Assembly: GCA_963921825.1 (NCBI GenBank)
Contig: OY997594.1
Location: 16,187,001 to 16,251,000, forward strand
DNA: 64,000 bases
Direction: 5' to 3'
DNA from: Erodium maritimum
Taxonomy: Eukaryota > Streptophyta > Magnoliopsida > Geraniales > Geraniaceae
In this document: positions 21,930 to 36,603 of the stretch, one piece after another
Layout of the letters: every line of letters begins with the position of its first letter
Numbering within the stretch: position 1 is the first letter of the stretch
Translations under genes and position numbers: made by a program
The notes under the pieces: model-generated
What the model was told of the DNA's origin: nothing
Database searches by the model: none
What the model saw: the letters and a program-made list of their open reading frames with translations, nothing else

Positions 21930-23800
21930 TAACTTGGGACTACGAGATCATACTACGATTGATGAAATATACAAGAAATTAGATATCATCGTCTACAAAG
22001 ATATTTCGCAATCACTACATGTCACAAGTTTATTGTCAACTTTTAAGTGAATCGGATGTCAACAAATTGAAAGGGCTAAAGTCACAGACTATTAACAAAT
22101 ATATATATATATATATATATATAAAAATTAAAGATACTATAACATATGACTATAATAAAATAAAATATATTATTATTTTAAATTTTAATTTAAATGTAAA
22201 TATAAAATTCCAATCCAAATATAATTGGTTTCTTAAATCTCTGTTTTGGACATAAAATATTTAACATCTTACAATTGTGTATATAGTTGAGATGTATAAA
22301 TCTATATTTTAGTATCCTTAAAATAAATAAGGAATCTGGTTTTTAAAAACCTTACAAAATTCAGACTTTCGTAAACTCAAATAGCATATTCTGAAGAAAA
22401 AAAACAAATTTAAAGGTACGCTATGACTGTGACCCATATAAGTATAACTGAGGCGAAAATTAGAAAGTTCAAAGAAATAGTAAAAATATGTTTACGATAA
22501 GAGTTGAACCCATGTCACATGACAAATAAACATAGTTTAAGCTTGAGTTCTAAGTTGAAAAGTCCAAAATAAAATGAAATTAAAAAAATTGAAAAAGGAA
22601 AAATAAAATCCAGAAAGAATAAAAACATTCAGCTAGCTTATTTTTTATTTCTGTAATCATAAATATTTATTTAATACAAATTATAATTTGAAGTATTCAA
22701 AGACTCGTGCCAAATCTTAAATGTCTCAAATGAAAGAGAGTATTAAAGGCCTAAAATGAAAGACAACAGCCAAGCCCAATAAGCAAGAAAAAAGAATCAG
22801 CAAAAATTGTCTCTTCTAAGCATCGAACTCAGGTTGCAAGATAGAAAATCATAGCATCTACCACCAGACTAAATACCAATATGTTTAGGGTATGCCATGG
22901 GGAAATTCAGGTCCCTTCATATCCACCTTGTTAGTGTATGATAATGATACTGGGGAAATTCTCACTCAAGTGTTTTTTAAGTTAGCTTGTACCGTTCTCA
23001 ACGAACTATAACCCCAAGGTATTATTAAAGTTTTGTATTTTTTTGTTGCTCGTTTCTAATAGAAAAAACTCATATTAAATGCTAAGAATAAGTTTAGTAT
23101 TTACTCGTTTCTAATCAATCTGTGTCATTTCATATGCTTCTGCAATTTAGTTTTGATGCTATGTGTTCTTAGAAAAAATAAAAGCTTTGTTTGCTTTGAG
23201 CATCTACTAAGAGTAAGCAGTCAAGACACTGGTATAATACTAATTGTCCTATGCCCAGATGTGAGTCAGTCTTAGGAACATGCCCAAATCGGTACTCTGC
23301 ACTTTTTTCTTTGATAAGCCATATGAAACTTTATTTTGATTGAGCAGAGAGGTTCTAAAACGATTAAAAATCCATATATTTACTTGAGTAGAGCTTCTAT
23401 TATTAATAACTATTGACTTGAGTACAGTATTAACAATCAACGATATAGTGTCATTCCAAATTAAAGCTACAACTATCCAACAAATTGAGTATATTTAAGA
23501 ATAATAATTGATAAAAATGATCCAGTATATGATGAAAGACTTAAGTGTGTCTTTCTCGCATTAGGATGTTCCTAATTTAGGATAAATGGTCCCTAAAATC
23601 ACTTGCTATTTTCCTTGTAAGTTACTTTTCATTGAACAGACAACACTTAGGACACCATAACCATCCTTCATTTCACATTCAACACCAAAATGCAGAACAG
23701 AACCCTAAAAAAATTCACAAACCTCTACTACCCCCTCTCAGAACCCTAAGAAAATTAGCCCCCACTCAACACTACCGATTGACAGAAAGAGAGAGAGATA
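21930..23800. other. AT-rich interior of the CACTA element
   Basis: About 1.9 kb with no coherent frame. It contains a (TA)12 run at about 22099-22123 and no recognisable gene. It probably holds the large first intron of the minus-strand gene ending at 19938, since a leader-like exon lies at 23819-24040. Confidence 0.45.
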
Positions 23801-23818
23801 GGCTTACAGGTCGGAGAC

Positions 23819-24040
23819 GATGACGGTAGGCTAAGAAACGGGTCGGCCACGAGAGAGGCGTTGGCGTTGGGCCTCGAAGACGTCGTCGACGGCGATCTCT
23901 GGTCGGAGACGACAACCCCTGGCTTTGTAGGACTCGGCTGCGGCGCGAACAGGTCGGCGACGAGAGGATCGGCCGAGAAACGTCACCGACGACTCAGAGA
24001 GAGGGAGAGAAGACTGACGAAGAAGATAAGAGGAATGAGG
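23819..24040 (-). other. Probable leader exon and promoter region of the CACTA second gene
   Basis: On the minus strand a pyrimidine-rich, GC-rich segment (CTCTCTCCCTCTCTCTGAG, then many GTCGTC words) ends in a good donor, GACCT/GTAAGCC, at 23818/23817. It lies upstream of the gene ending at 19938 and would give a 2-kb first intron to the exon at 21827. Only position and splice sequence support this. Confidence 0.4.
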
Positions 24041-24069
24041 GAAAAGGGAGTCGGACTCGGTCTTGACCT

Positions 24070-24915
24070 AACATTTAGACCTCTGCCGACGGATGTCGCT
24101 ATCCATCGGCCAAGGAAATACGATGTCGTTTTGCCTTCAACACTTAGAAATTTTGCAGAAATTTCTTCACCTAGCCGATGGATATCTACATCCGTCGGCC
24201 AGCTTTGTTTGACTACCATTGACCAAAACCCGAAAACCCGTCATATTTCCCGACTATTAGAGTATTGAAAATGGACCGATATAAGTACTTAGTATGACTC
24301 ATAGTTTGGAGAGAAGATCGTATAATACTCATACATATGACATAAAAAAAATGAACGAGACAATGTCATACGTTATAAGCTGAATATGTTCATGCACATA
24401 CTGGAACTGGCGATTTCGATCAATACCTGTCGGTATCTCGCATATGATATAATCAAGACCGGTCATCACATATGTACTATCTAAACTAGTGTACTTATGT
24501 AAAAAAAAACAAACATCGAACGGTTCATTCGTCGTTAATAGGGTGGTCAAATATATTTTGCAAATTAGTCAACCATCTCTACCGACATATAGGTCGACCT
24601 TGGCAGACGGATACACATCCGTCTGCCAAGTGATAACAACCTTACCGACATATTCAGTGGTAATGTCGGTACAGAAGTAAAAAAATCGATTAATTGACTT
24701 AATGATTTCTGTAATTCTCTTTCACATCATATATATGTTTAGGGTGTTGTAAAACAATGTATGAACGCTGTAACATACAAAAACAAAGCAATATCACGTG
24801 TTTATGCACGAATTACCCACTGAAACAGAGCATTTGCTCTCTGTTTTTGTGTCTGCTTGGATCCGTCGGCCAGGAACTGTCTTGACCGACGGATGCTTGC
24901 ATCCATCGGCCAAGT
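24070..24915. promoter_or_regulatory. Internal copies of the subterminal palindrome upstream of the CACTA second gene
   Basis: Three clusters match the end repeats: 24085-24205 (CGACGGATG...CCATCGGCCA and CGATGGATAT...CCGTCGGCCA), 24570-24680 (CAGACGGATACACATCCGTC) and 24855-24915 (ATCCGTCGGCCAGG, CGACGGATGC...CCATCGGCCA). The first sits just upstream of the putative leader exon. These may let the element's DNA-binding protein act on its own promoter. Confidence 0.55.
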
Positions 24916-25077
24916 TACAGGGCAGAGTAGAACAACATTGCAAGAAACGTCATGCTACCTGGAAAACAGTTTATCTGCACAGTCAATCATTGCATTTCTT
25001 TCAACTTGATAAGTTTGCACACATACAACACATTAGAAGTTACATGTTTGTACGTACAATATTAGTACAATGCTTAT

Positions 25078-28000
25078 TTAATGGGATTCATGTATTTCTT
25101 CATTGTTGTATCCATGATCTTCGCAGTCATCTTCACTATTCTCGTCGTTATCGTCCACATCATGTACCTCTTGGAGACCGCCATCATAATGGGGTAGCAC
25201 ATTTAGTTCCGCTACAAGAAGTGCAGTTTCAGGATCGGACTCTTGGTAAGGAGCGTCAACCGCGTACGAAATGGATGGAAAACGATTTGCAGAGATGAAT
25301 AGTCCTCTAGGGGCAACCTTGTTCACGATCTTATACCCTCCACCCATTTTCGGGTCATCGATGTAGAATATCTGTAATGCACATTAAATAATTAGTAACA
25401 CATCCAACAATGAAGTACAGTACTATATACAAGTAATGCAACTTGCCTGTTTGGCCATGGTTGCTAGACAGAATGGATCGTCGCGATATGCAATTGTGTT
25501 GGTATTTATGGATATCAAACCATTATCTACTTTAACGGATTTTAGATCATACCATCGACAGTAAAACAGAACAACCGGCATCCGTCCAGTGTACATAAGC
25601 TCAACGACGTATAACAACACATCGTAATAAGCTACACCGCCCTCTGCATTTAGCATCACACCACTGTTCTGTGAGCTTCTTCCTTTATCGCGCTGTTCGG
25701 ACAAGTATTTCACACCGTGTACATGACATTGCGCATAATAATCTACTCTCTGCACGTAACGACTCAGAGCCTTTGATGCCGTATATTGTGGATCGTCATC
25801 GGGATACGATTGCATCTGGGAAATTGTGCTTACAGGTATTAGTAATATATACACAGTGACAAATATATGTTTATTTATATATATAGGACTACACGTTTAA
25901 CTGATATTGAACTTACGGTTTCCTTGAACATTGAGCAAAATTTTCCAATTCGGTGTTGTAAATCGGTTGACCCTGGGTATTCCGTCTCATAATCCTCTTT
26001 GAAATCAATCATCTCGGAGCTGAATTCTTCAGCATTCCGCATATCGGTCCAATGAGCGATACGCACGAATTCCTTTGTTAACAAGGGCTCCCATATCTGA
26101 ATAGTTGGAAGGACATGTTTGGAAACAATAGAAATGCCCCATGTATCTGGGGTCTCCGGATCCATGACTCGTTTATCGAGGTACAAATTGATGAACGTCG
26201 CACATTGATGATTGATATACGATTCTGCGATGCAACCCTCTGGGTATCGGTGGTTGCGCACCCATTTTTTGTAGTACCCCAATTCACGTTCCATCGAGAA
26301 CATCCAAGTATAGTGGACAGGACCGGTTTGCAGTACTTGAGATGGGAGATGTTTACATAAATGCACCATGATCGTGTGGAACGGCGGAGGGAATATCATT
26401 TCCAACTTACTGAGAATCAATACAATATCAACCTGCATCTCTTTTATCTTCTTCTTTGAAATCTCCCTTGCACAAAGAGACTGAAAGAAATTTGCAAGCT
26501 CACATATCACGGTGGCTACGTGCGGTGCCACATAAGGGCGTACAATGATGGGAAGAATACGTTGCAGCAAAACATGATTGTCGTGTGTTTTAAGCCCAAA
26601 AAACTTCTTATCCTTCACGCTTATCTTGTTTTTCAAGGATCCCGCATAGCCCGATGGAAACCTTATATTTGTAACCTTATCAAGCGCTTCACCACGTTTC
26701 TCAGGCTTGATCGTGTAGTCGGCATAAGGCATGAAAGTCTTGTTGCCCGTTGTTTTGGCCCAAAGATCCTTATGCACACCCAATTCCTCCCACATTTGTC
26801 TGGCTTTCAAATCATCTTTTATTTTCCCAGGCAAGTTAAAAAGCGTTCCAATAAGATTGTCGCACACATTTTTTTCGATATGCATCACGTCCAATGCGTG
26901 CCTTGTATGCAAAGATTTCCAATACGGGAGTTCCCAAAATATCGACTCATGTGTCCAACACAACCTTTTCTGGCCGGCTTTGTTCTTCTGAGTAAACTTT
27001 GGATGTAACGATAGTTCGGGAAACTGAATGTCCGATATTTCTTCATATATTTCATACCCACTCTTTTCAGGGCGGGATTTTTTCATCTCCCGTTTCCCGT
27101 TTATTTTTTTATTTTTCCGTAATGCATGATTCTCTGGCAAGTCCTTCCGTGCTCCTACGTAGTACGTCCGATTATGACTGTGAAGCCCTTCGAGATCATC
27201 CAGGCATATTGGACAGGCCTTATAACCCTTCGTCTGAATGCCTCCCAACATTCCCAAACCGGGAAAGTCACTAATAGTCGATAAAACAGTCGCTCGCATC
27301 TTGAACGTTCGCTTGTTGGCTGCATCAAAGGTTACAACCCCTTCGGACCACAACTTTTTCAAATCATCAATCAACGGTCTCATTAAAACATTTAGCCACT
27401 TCCCAGGCGACTTAGGGCCAGAAATCAACAACGTTAAGATGTTAAATTCTTTCTTCATGCACGAGGTTGGAGGTAAATTGTAAGGCATAACTACAACGGG
27501 CCACACACTATAAGGGACAACATTTGCACCAAACGGACTAAACCCGTCAGTTGCCAATGCAAGACGTACATTGGCAGCTTCAGATCCAAAACGAGGCCAC
27601 GTCCTATCGAAGTCCAACCAGCCTTCCCCGTCTGTTGGGTGAGTCATCTTATCCGGGTCGATCCTTCTTTCCTCACTACCATGCCATTGCATTTGCTTTG
27701 TAATATCAGGTGAACTGTACAATTTCTGCAACTGTGGAATAATTGGGAAATATCTTACAGTTTTCTTAGCCTTTGGTTTTCGCATTCCGACGAGCTTCTC
27801 ATAGCGAGATGAATCACATTTATAGCACACATAATCTTTCGCATTAGGTCCATCGAATAAGATACAACCATTTTCACATGCATGGTAAGTCTTGTAACCC
27901 ATCCCGACACTCTTCAAAACACTCTTTGCCTCTTTGAATGAAGCCGGGTAATGATTCTCAGCCGGTAACAATGCTTTATGCAACACACAAGACGCAGTGA

Positions 28001-28607
28001 ATGCTTCATTCGACAATTGATATTTCTCCTTCAGAGCCATCAACTCCATGATAACCGTCAACCTATCCGTTGTCGCGTCTTTGTACAACTGTTTTTTATG
28101 CTCTTTCAATAACTTTGTGTAGTTGTCTGCCGCTTCTTGTGCAATCGACCTGTCAACACCCGCAATTTCATCGTCATCCTGTACCAATTCATCCATTTGT
28201 CCCCCACACCGAAATGGGAACACATCCTCCATATACTCCATCATTACTGGATCGCTCCGGTGCTCTTCATTCACTACTACATTTGCGCTACTTGATGAAC
28301 CTCCAGTGTCCCAACTTCTTCTACTACTACTCATTACTTCTGTTAACATTGGCATGTTAAATTTTTCACCGTGAAAAATCCACACATCGTACCCCCTCAT
28401 CATTCCGTTCCGAATCAAATGCATATATATATCCGGCACAGTCTGGTAAAATGCGTTAAGACAACTACCGCACGGACACCTGTGTGATTCTATATTAGGG
28501 AAATTTGTCTGTATATATTCGATAAAAACCGCTACCCCTTCCATAAACTTCGGATCGTACTTACTGAAAGTCATCCAACTCTTATCAATATCCTGATACA
28601 CAGTCAA
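25078..28607 (-). CDS. CACTA TNP2-type transposase, 3 exons, open
   Basis: Exons 28607-25917, 25815-25447 and 25371-25078 join in frame to 1117 codons. The N-terminus (DKSWMTFSKYDPKF, then CPCGSCLN) is the plant transposase-associated domain. The TNP2 domain lies around residues 330-520, with ALATDGFSPFG, SVWPVVVMPYNLPP and TISDFPGLGMLGG. DUF4218 follows, with MHIEKNVCDNLIGTL and VHYTWMFSMERELGYYK. Exons 2-3 hold a DUF4216 domain (VVLFYCRWYDLKSV, IFYIDDPK), then an acidic tail DDNDENSEDDCED. Intron 1 is GT-AG; intron 2 uses GC-AG (CAG/GCAAGT). The true start is uncertain: an acceptor-like CAG precedes GATATTGATAAG at 28592, so an upstream exon may supply the first residues. No stop or frameshift was seen. 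The enzyme would cut at the CACTA ends in the nucleus. Confidence 0.93.
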
Positions 28608-28939
28608 TACTAACAGCTATTGAACACAATCTCTAATAAATAGATCGATATACAGAACAAGAGGAACAAAATTTTAGTAATAAACATACGTACCATAATC
28701 GAGCTTCAAGCACCTTCCACGAGCCACGAATGTTGTCAGTACCAACATGAGCCACGAATGTTGTCAGTATCGAACAAGACAAAAGATTCTTTTCAATAGA
28801 GACAAACAAATGAGAATCTTGTGTAGAGAAAAAGAAATGGAGGTGGGAGAGAAAAAAGAGATTTGGGAAGAAAGAAAAAGAAAGAGTTGGGAGATGAAAA
28901 AGAGGTGGGAGAGAAGGTAAAGTTTTTTGAGTGGCTGAG

Positions 28940-29200
28940 AATCTGTCCAGCGGAGAACACTTGGCCGACGGATGCATCTATCCATCGGCCAGGTGAAACA
29001 GATACACAAAAAAGCTATCGTTTCAACCCTTGACTCGGCCATTAAACGATACGGTGTCGTTTTCCTTGACCGACAGATGCATGTATCCATCGGCCAGGTG
29101 AAACGGTACCGTTTTCAGGCCTGGACGCGTCCATTGAGGGATACGATGTCGTTTTTCCTTGCCCGACGGATGTGCCTATCCATCGGCCAAGACGATAGAG
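28940..29200. promoter_or_regulatory. Divergent promoter region with three subterminal-type palindromes
   Basis: Between the minus-strand transposase and the + strand accessory ORFs are three copies of GACGGATG / CATCGGCCA palindromes (28962-28994, 29069-29098, 29162-29190), spaced about 100 bp apart and followed by TATATAAC at 29201. The layout suggests a bidirectional promoter sharing binding sites with the element's ends. Confidence 0.6.
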
Positions 29201-29412
29201 TATATAACTCCCTCAACCCTAGTTCCTCCCATTTCAGAACAGCCCCCTTCCTCTCTTCTCTCCATCTAGCCGCCCCTGCCTCTCGCTGCCATCTTCGACG
29301 CCGTTCGCCGCCAACCGTCGCCGTCAGCCCGCCGCCGCCGTCCACTCGCCGCCGTCCACCCGCCGCCGCCGTCCACTCGCCGCCGCCCTCCACCCGCCGC
29401 CCTCACTTCAAG
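29201..29412 (+). promoter_or_regulatory. TATA box and putative non-coding leader exon of the accessory ORFs
   Basis: TATATAACTC at 29201 is followed by a CT-rich then CCG-repeat leader that ends at a strong donor, CTTCAAG/GTACGTAA (29412/29413). No long ORF begins in it. The first acceptor-like AG before an ATG is at about 30045, just upstream of the 106-aa ORF. Confidence 0.5.
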
Positions 29413-30057
29413 GTACGTAATGTTTAACAAATCTGTACAAACAGTTGAATGATTTAGATTTATTTCATATAATTTTAGATTTTAGATTTTAGAGTTCTGT
29501 AGGTTCAGTTGTGCTTAACGTTAGACATCTAGGTATTGACCTTGTAATTGTTTGTTTCCCTGGTTCGCCCTTTTGGGTTGTTGTAACGAGGGCTTGACCC
29601 GTTTCCTTCGATTATAATTTGTAATCGTTGGATTTTTATATAAAAAAAACATGATGATCAAAAAAAATATATGTACAAGTCGGGGTAATACCCGACCCGA
29701 ATGTGTAGAGATTGGGTAGGTATTGATCAGGTTTTGGGTATTAAAATCAGATAGGGTACAGATATCACAAAATCCAACTCATATAACATCCGTAGTTTCC
29801 GGGCAGTTTAGTGTCAACATAATTTAGGGTATAAAGAATGTAGGGTTGCAGAATTAGGCTACGGGTTTCAGGGCAATTTAGTTTCACAATAAGGGTTTTC
29901 GGGAAGTTTAGTTTCAAAATATTTTAGGGTTTAATAAAATACGATACATGTGTGACAAATATTCAAAAAGTTAGAAAAGTAGGGTTTAATATAATGCACA
30001 GTATGTTTGCATCCTGAAAAACAAGTTAATTCGTGTGTGTATTAGGTTATCCTTTCG

Positions 30058-30378
30058 ATGGATGACAACAATAGCAGTAGTGTTGGGGAGAACAACCTAA
30101 CTGGGGCAGATCACTTTGATGAAGAAGTTCCCGTAGTGACGGAAGTAGACTGGGAAAAATCAATGAACTTAGTGATGAACAAATTGCCTAGGGGACTTTC
30201 TTCGATGCACGAGGCAAAGACTCGCTTGTATATTAGGCGGCTGATTTCAGCTGAAGGAGATAGACTTAGAAAGGAAAAGGAAGAACGAGATAGGGTCGCC
30301 GCTGTGAGACAAACTGCTCAAAGCGCAAGACGGACTCCGTCTGTTGGATCGACTTCTAAGCGCCCGTCCCGAGACTAG
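30058..30378 (+). CDS. CACTA accessory ORF 1, 106 aa, function unknown
   Basis: Starts MDDNNSSSVGENNLTG and ends KRPSRD. The N-terminus is acidic, the middle (LPRGLSSMHEAKTRLYIRRLISAEGDRLRKEKEERD) is strongly charged and probably helical, and the tail is basic. The start resembles that of the next ORF (MDDRSSVGEN), so the two look like diverged duplicates. It is read opposite to the transposase, inside the same element. An AG acceptor-like site (ATTAG) precedes the ATG by about 12 bases. No homology recognised. Confidence 0.6.
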   Translation: MDDNNSSSVGENNLTGADHFDEEVPVVTEVDWEKSMNLVMNKLPRGLSSMHEAKTRLYIRRLISAEGDRLRKEKEERDRVAAVRQTAQSARRTPSVGSTSKRPSRD

Positions 30379-30553
30379 TTTACTACTTAATTAGTGTATG
30401 AACGATGTTTAAATTAGGTTATATTTAAGTTCGTTTTGTATGACTCGGTGATTAATATGCTAATACATTTTATGATGCTAATATACGTAAGTTTCAATTT
30501 GTTTCTGCTATATTCGTTTTGATATAGTACTAAGACTTGCTTTCATTTAGTCA

Positions 30554-30985
30554 ATGGATGACAGAAGTAGCGTAGGGGAAAACATCATCTCAGATGACGA
30601 ATATGATGGACCTCAACAAGTGGGGCCTGATTTGCATGCTGAGATGATGCGTTTATTCAACAGCATTCCAAGAGCGTCTTTGCCACGCACGAGAGCTGTA
30701 GCAGCTGCTCGGATGAGGTTACTGGGCCTCATTAACCGAGAGGGACGAAGGATTGCGGAGGAAGAAGCTGCTGAAAGACAAGCACTTGCTGCTGAACGAG
30801 CCGCTGAACGAGCTGCTGCAAGAGCTAGGCTTGAGGAAAGAGGTAGGTGTCTTCATGCAAGGGTTGCTGCTCTCTCAGAGTCTGGTACATCTGATGGAGC
30901 CACCTCCATGCGCGGCCCGAAGCATGACGCAAGGGTGTACGTGCAGTGGCTGAAAGACAACTTTGTGCGTGAGGACGAAGACTAG
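30554..30985 (+). CDS. CACTA accessory ORF 2, 143 aa, function unknown
   Basis: Starts MDDRSSVGENIISDDEYDG. The centre holds an Ala/Glu/Arg-rich stretch (about residues 66-105, EEEAAERQALAAERAAERAA) that should form a long helix or coiled coil. It ends VYVQWLKDNFVREDED. Its start is like that of ORF 1, and the ATG follows an acceptor-like CATTTAG/TCA. The shared start, the splice-like site and the location suggest a family expanded within the element. Function cannot be stated. Confidence 0.6.
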   Translation: MDDRSSVGENIISDDEYDGPQQVGPDLHAEMMRLFNSIPRASLPRTRAVAAARMRLLGLINREGRRIAEEEAAERQALAAERAAERAAARARLEERGRCLHARVAALSESGTSDGATSMRGPKHDARVYVQWLKDNFVREDED

Positions 30986-31220
30986 ACGCCTAGCTAGAAT
31001 ATTAATTTCCTACTATTTAACGGATGTGTGTTAAGGATGACTTTTACTTCAATAACACTTTTTATATGACTTTGTACTTTGAATGGTTAACAGTTGTTTT
31101 AATTATTGTTCACTTTATTTATTAACTGTTGGTTTATATGAATATTATTTGCGTATGATTTGACTTAATTATTTGGGATTGATTATAATTGTAATATGTT
31201 CTTTGACTAAGTCAGGATAT

Positions 31221-31604
31221 ATGGAACCAAACTCTGATCGTAGACTAGAGCGTAGGTGGCGACGACGTGAAAATGCGGGAACCGTTGTACCTGGTCCACA
31301 TAGAGTCAACGCTGCAGCTTCCCCAACGTGGGTCCAACATTATTCCCTATTAGTCCAGGAATCACGTCAACGCTACGACTATATTTCTCAGCTGATGAAT
31401 GAGAAAGGTATGGAAATACCTCCACCCCCTGTTGGAGGCCCGCAGCATACCCCTTCGTGGTTGAACGAGGAATGGATGAACGAGGTTCAAGACAATGACC
31501 TTCATGCTAGAGCGGAGCCTGCGTGGTTTCGTCATTTTGAGGACTGGATGGAAGTGACCAGAGAAATGCAGGAGCGTGTCATCAGAAACCTGCTTGTTTT
31601 GTAA
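31221..31604 (+). CDS. CACTA accessory ORF 3, 127 aa, function unknown
   Basis: Starts MEPNSDRRLERRWRRREN, with a very basic N-terminus that could act as nuclear localisation or nucleic-acid binding. It then has HYSLLVQESRQRYDYISQLM and a Trp-rich C-terminal half (SWLNEEWMNEVQ, AWFRHFEDWMEV). The ATG follows an acceptor-like AAGTCAG. It is unlike ORFs 1 and 2 in sequence but has the same orientation and spacing. An upstream in-frame ATG at 31173 is possible but lies in an AT-rich, intron-like region. Confidence 0.55.
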   Translation: MEPNSDRRLERRWRRRENAGTVVPGPHRVNAAASPTWVQHYSLLVQESRQRYDYISQLMNEKGMEIPPPPVGGPQHTPSWLNEEWMNEVQDNDLHARAEPAWFRHFEDWMEVTREMQERVIRNLLVL

Positions 31605-31799
31605 CTCTATTAGGCGTGTCTGTGTTTTCTTTTATGACTATGTTTAATGTTGTGATTCTGTGAACACATTATCTGGCAAATGTTTCCAAACAATTTATCT
31701 ATGAATTGTTTTTTTATATACGCATTGTTTCATACATATTTCATGTGTACTGTCGTTATGTTTATCGGGATACCGTTACATTCTTTCGTATATTGCCTC

Positions 31800-32223
31800 A
31801 CCTTACCAACGGATACAACGAACTTGGCTGACGGATGCAACATATGTGGCTAAGGTATGTCAGTTGGCAGACGGATGCACATATGTGGCTAAGGTTTTTG
31901 AACTTGGCAGACGGATGCACATACGTCACTCAAGCTCTTTTCACTTGGCTGACGGATACAGCATGCGTGGGTCATGTTTTTGCACTTGACAGACGGATCC
32001 ACATACGTCACTCAAGTTCTTTCCACTTGGCTGACGGATACAGCATGCGTGGGCCAAGTTTTTCCACTTGGCCGACGGATATGAGTTTCCTTATCTACGG
32101 ATCTAGCATCCGTCACCCTGGTGGTTCACTTGGCAGACGGATTGCTGTATCCGTGACCTAAGGGCTAAAACTTAGGCCACTGATCCATTTTATCCGTCTC
32201 CTAAGTCGATTTCTGCAGTAGTG
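31800..32223. repeat. Right subterminal repeat array of the CACTA element
   Basis: Repeated CTTGGCAGACGGAT / CTTGGCTGACGGAT units (for example 31833, 31867, 31912, 31953, 31993, 32032) alternate with CAYRCGTCACTCAAG and GCATGCGTGGG words. The end itself repeats CCGTCTCCTAAG. The GACGGAT core is shared with the left array, but the flanking words differ from it. Confidence 0.85.
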
Positions 32224-32930
32224 TAATTCCATTAGATTTGCATATCATATACCATCAGTTCTAAGGTTTATGATGGATAGAACAAATACACTATATAATG
32301 ACAAGTTTGGTCTCTAAACGCACACAGCTCAATACTCTACCCACTTCATATGTCCATAGTGAGGATTTCGGTTCAGGAAATTATACACTATCTAAGGTAA
32401 GTTGTGCAAGGGTTTAGAAATATCAATACCCCAAGAAACTATAAACTACATGGCTATGGAGGGAAGTTGGTTGATCTTTATGCTTTTGTACTTATAGATT
32501 TAGTATTGATTTATTCGATTATTGAAAACATGTTAGATCACATATTTAGTCTTTCATATATATACGGTTTAGCTGAAATGTCCTTCTTACCCCTGTTGGC
32601 AATTTATAAGGTTTAAACAAGTCTGTGTCTATGGAATGATTAAGTACATGATTTGGATTCAATTGGAATAAAGTTAAATTAGCTTTCAAAAGTACTATGA
32701 TTCAAAGATGGAACAAATTGACTAAAAATGAGTTTATATATTTATATCAAAAGCTAAATAAATCAAACTAATTGAGTCGATATTGAGTTATTTCAACCAC
32801 ATCCAAACATAACTAATTTCCAGATCAAACTTACCAATTTCTTTCTGAACTAAGCCTTAAGTGTACTTATTTTCACGATAGCATTCCAAAACCAGAAGGA
32901 ACAAAATACAGAACATATCGAGTTTTTTGG
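32224..32930. other. Intergenic, AT-rich
   Basis: Sequence between the CACTA insertion and the 3' end of the reductase gene. No frame or repeat end that I can support. Confidence 0.5.
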
Positions 32931-36552
<3,622 letters not shown>

Positions 36553-36603
36553 TTGAAAATCATAAAAGGTCGAGAAGCACAACGGGGGGAGATGGGGGGA
36601 GAA

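Larger units (their letters stand above)
19143..32223 (-). mobile_element. CACTA (En/Spm-type) transposon, 13.1 kb, complete ends
   Basis: The left end begins CACTACTGCTGATC and the right end, reverse-complemented, begins CACTACTGCAGAAATC; both continue with RGGAGACGGAT. The 3-bp duplication TAA flanks it (19140-19142, 32224-32226). Inside, on the minus strand, are a TNP2-type transposase (25078-28607) with long open exons and a second transposon gene (19938-21827). Three small ORFs lie on the + strand (30058-31604). GACGGAT/ATCCGTC subterminal arrays flank both ends and also occur at 24.07-24.91 and 28.96-29.19 kb. The transposase frame shows no lesion, so the element may be or recently have been autonomous, although the second gene has an apparent frameshift. 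Confidence 0.93.

Noticed and set aside
23861..24268. + strand frame of 135 codons inside the CACTA element
   Set aside because: It is the reverse of a pyrimidine-rich leader and of subterminal-type repeats; Arg/Gly-rich with no recognised content.
26520..27274. Open frames on the + strand opposite the CACTA transposase
   Set aside because: They are antisense shadows of a well-supported transposase exon, without motifs of their own.
28972..29427. + strand frame of 151 codons ending in Pro/Ala-rich sequence
   Set aside because: It runs through subterminal repeats and a CCG-repeat leader and crosses a strong splice donor; better explained as promoter plus 5' UTR.
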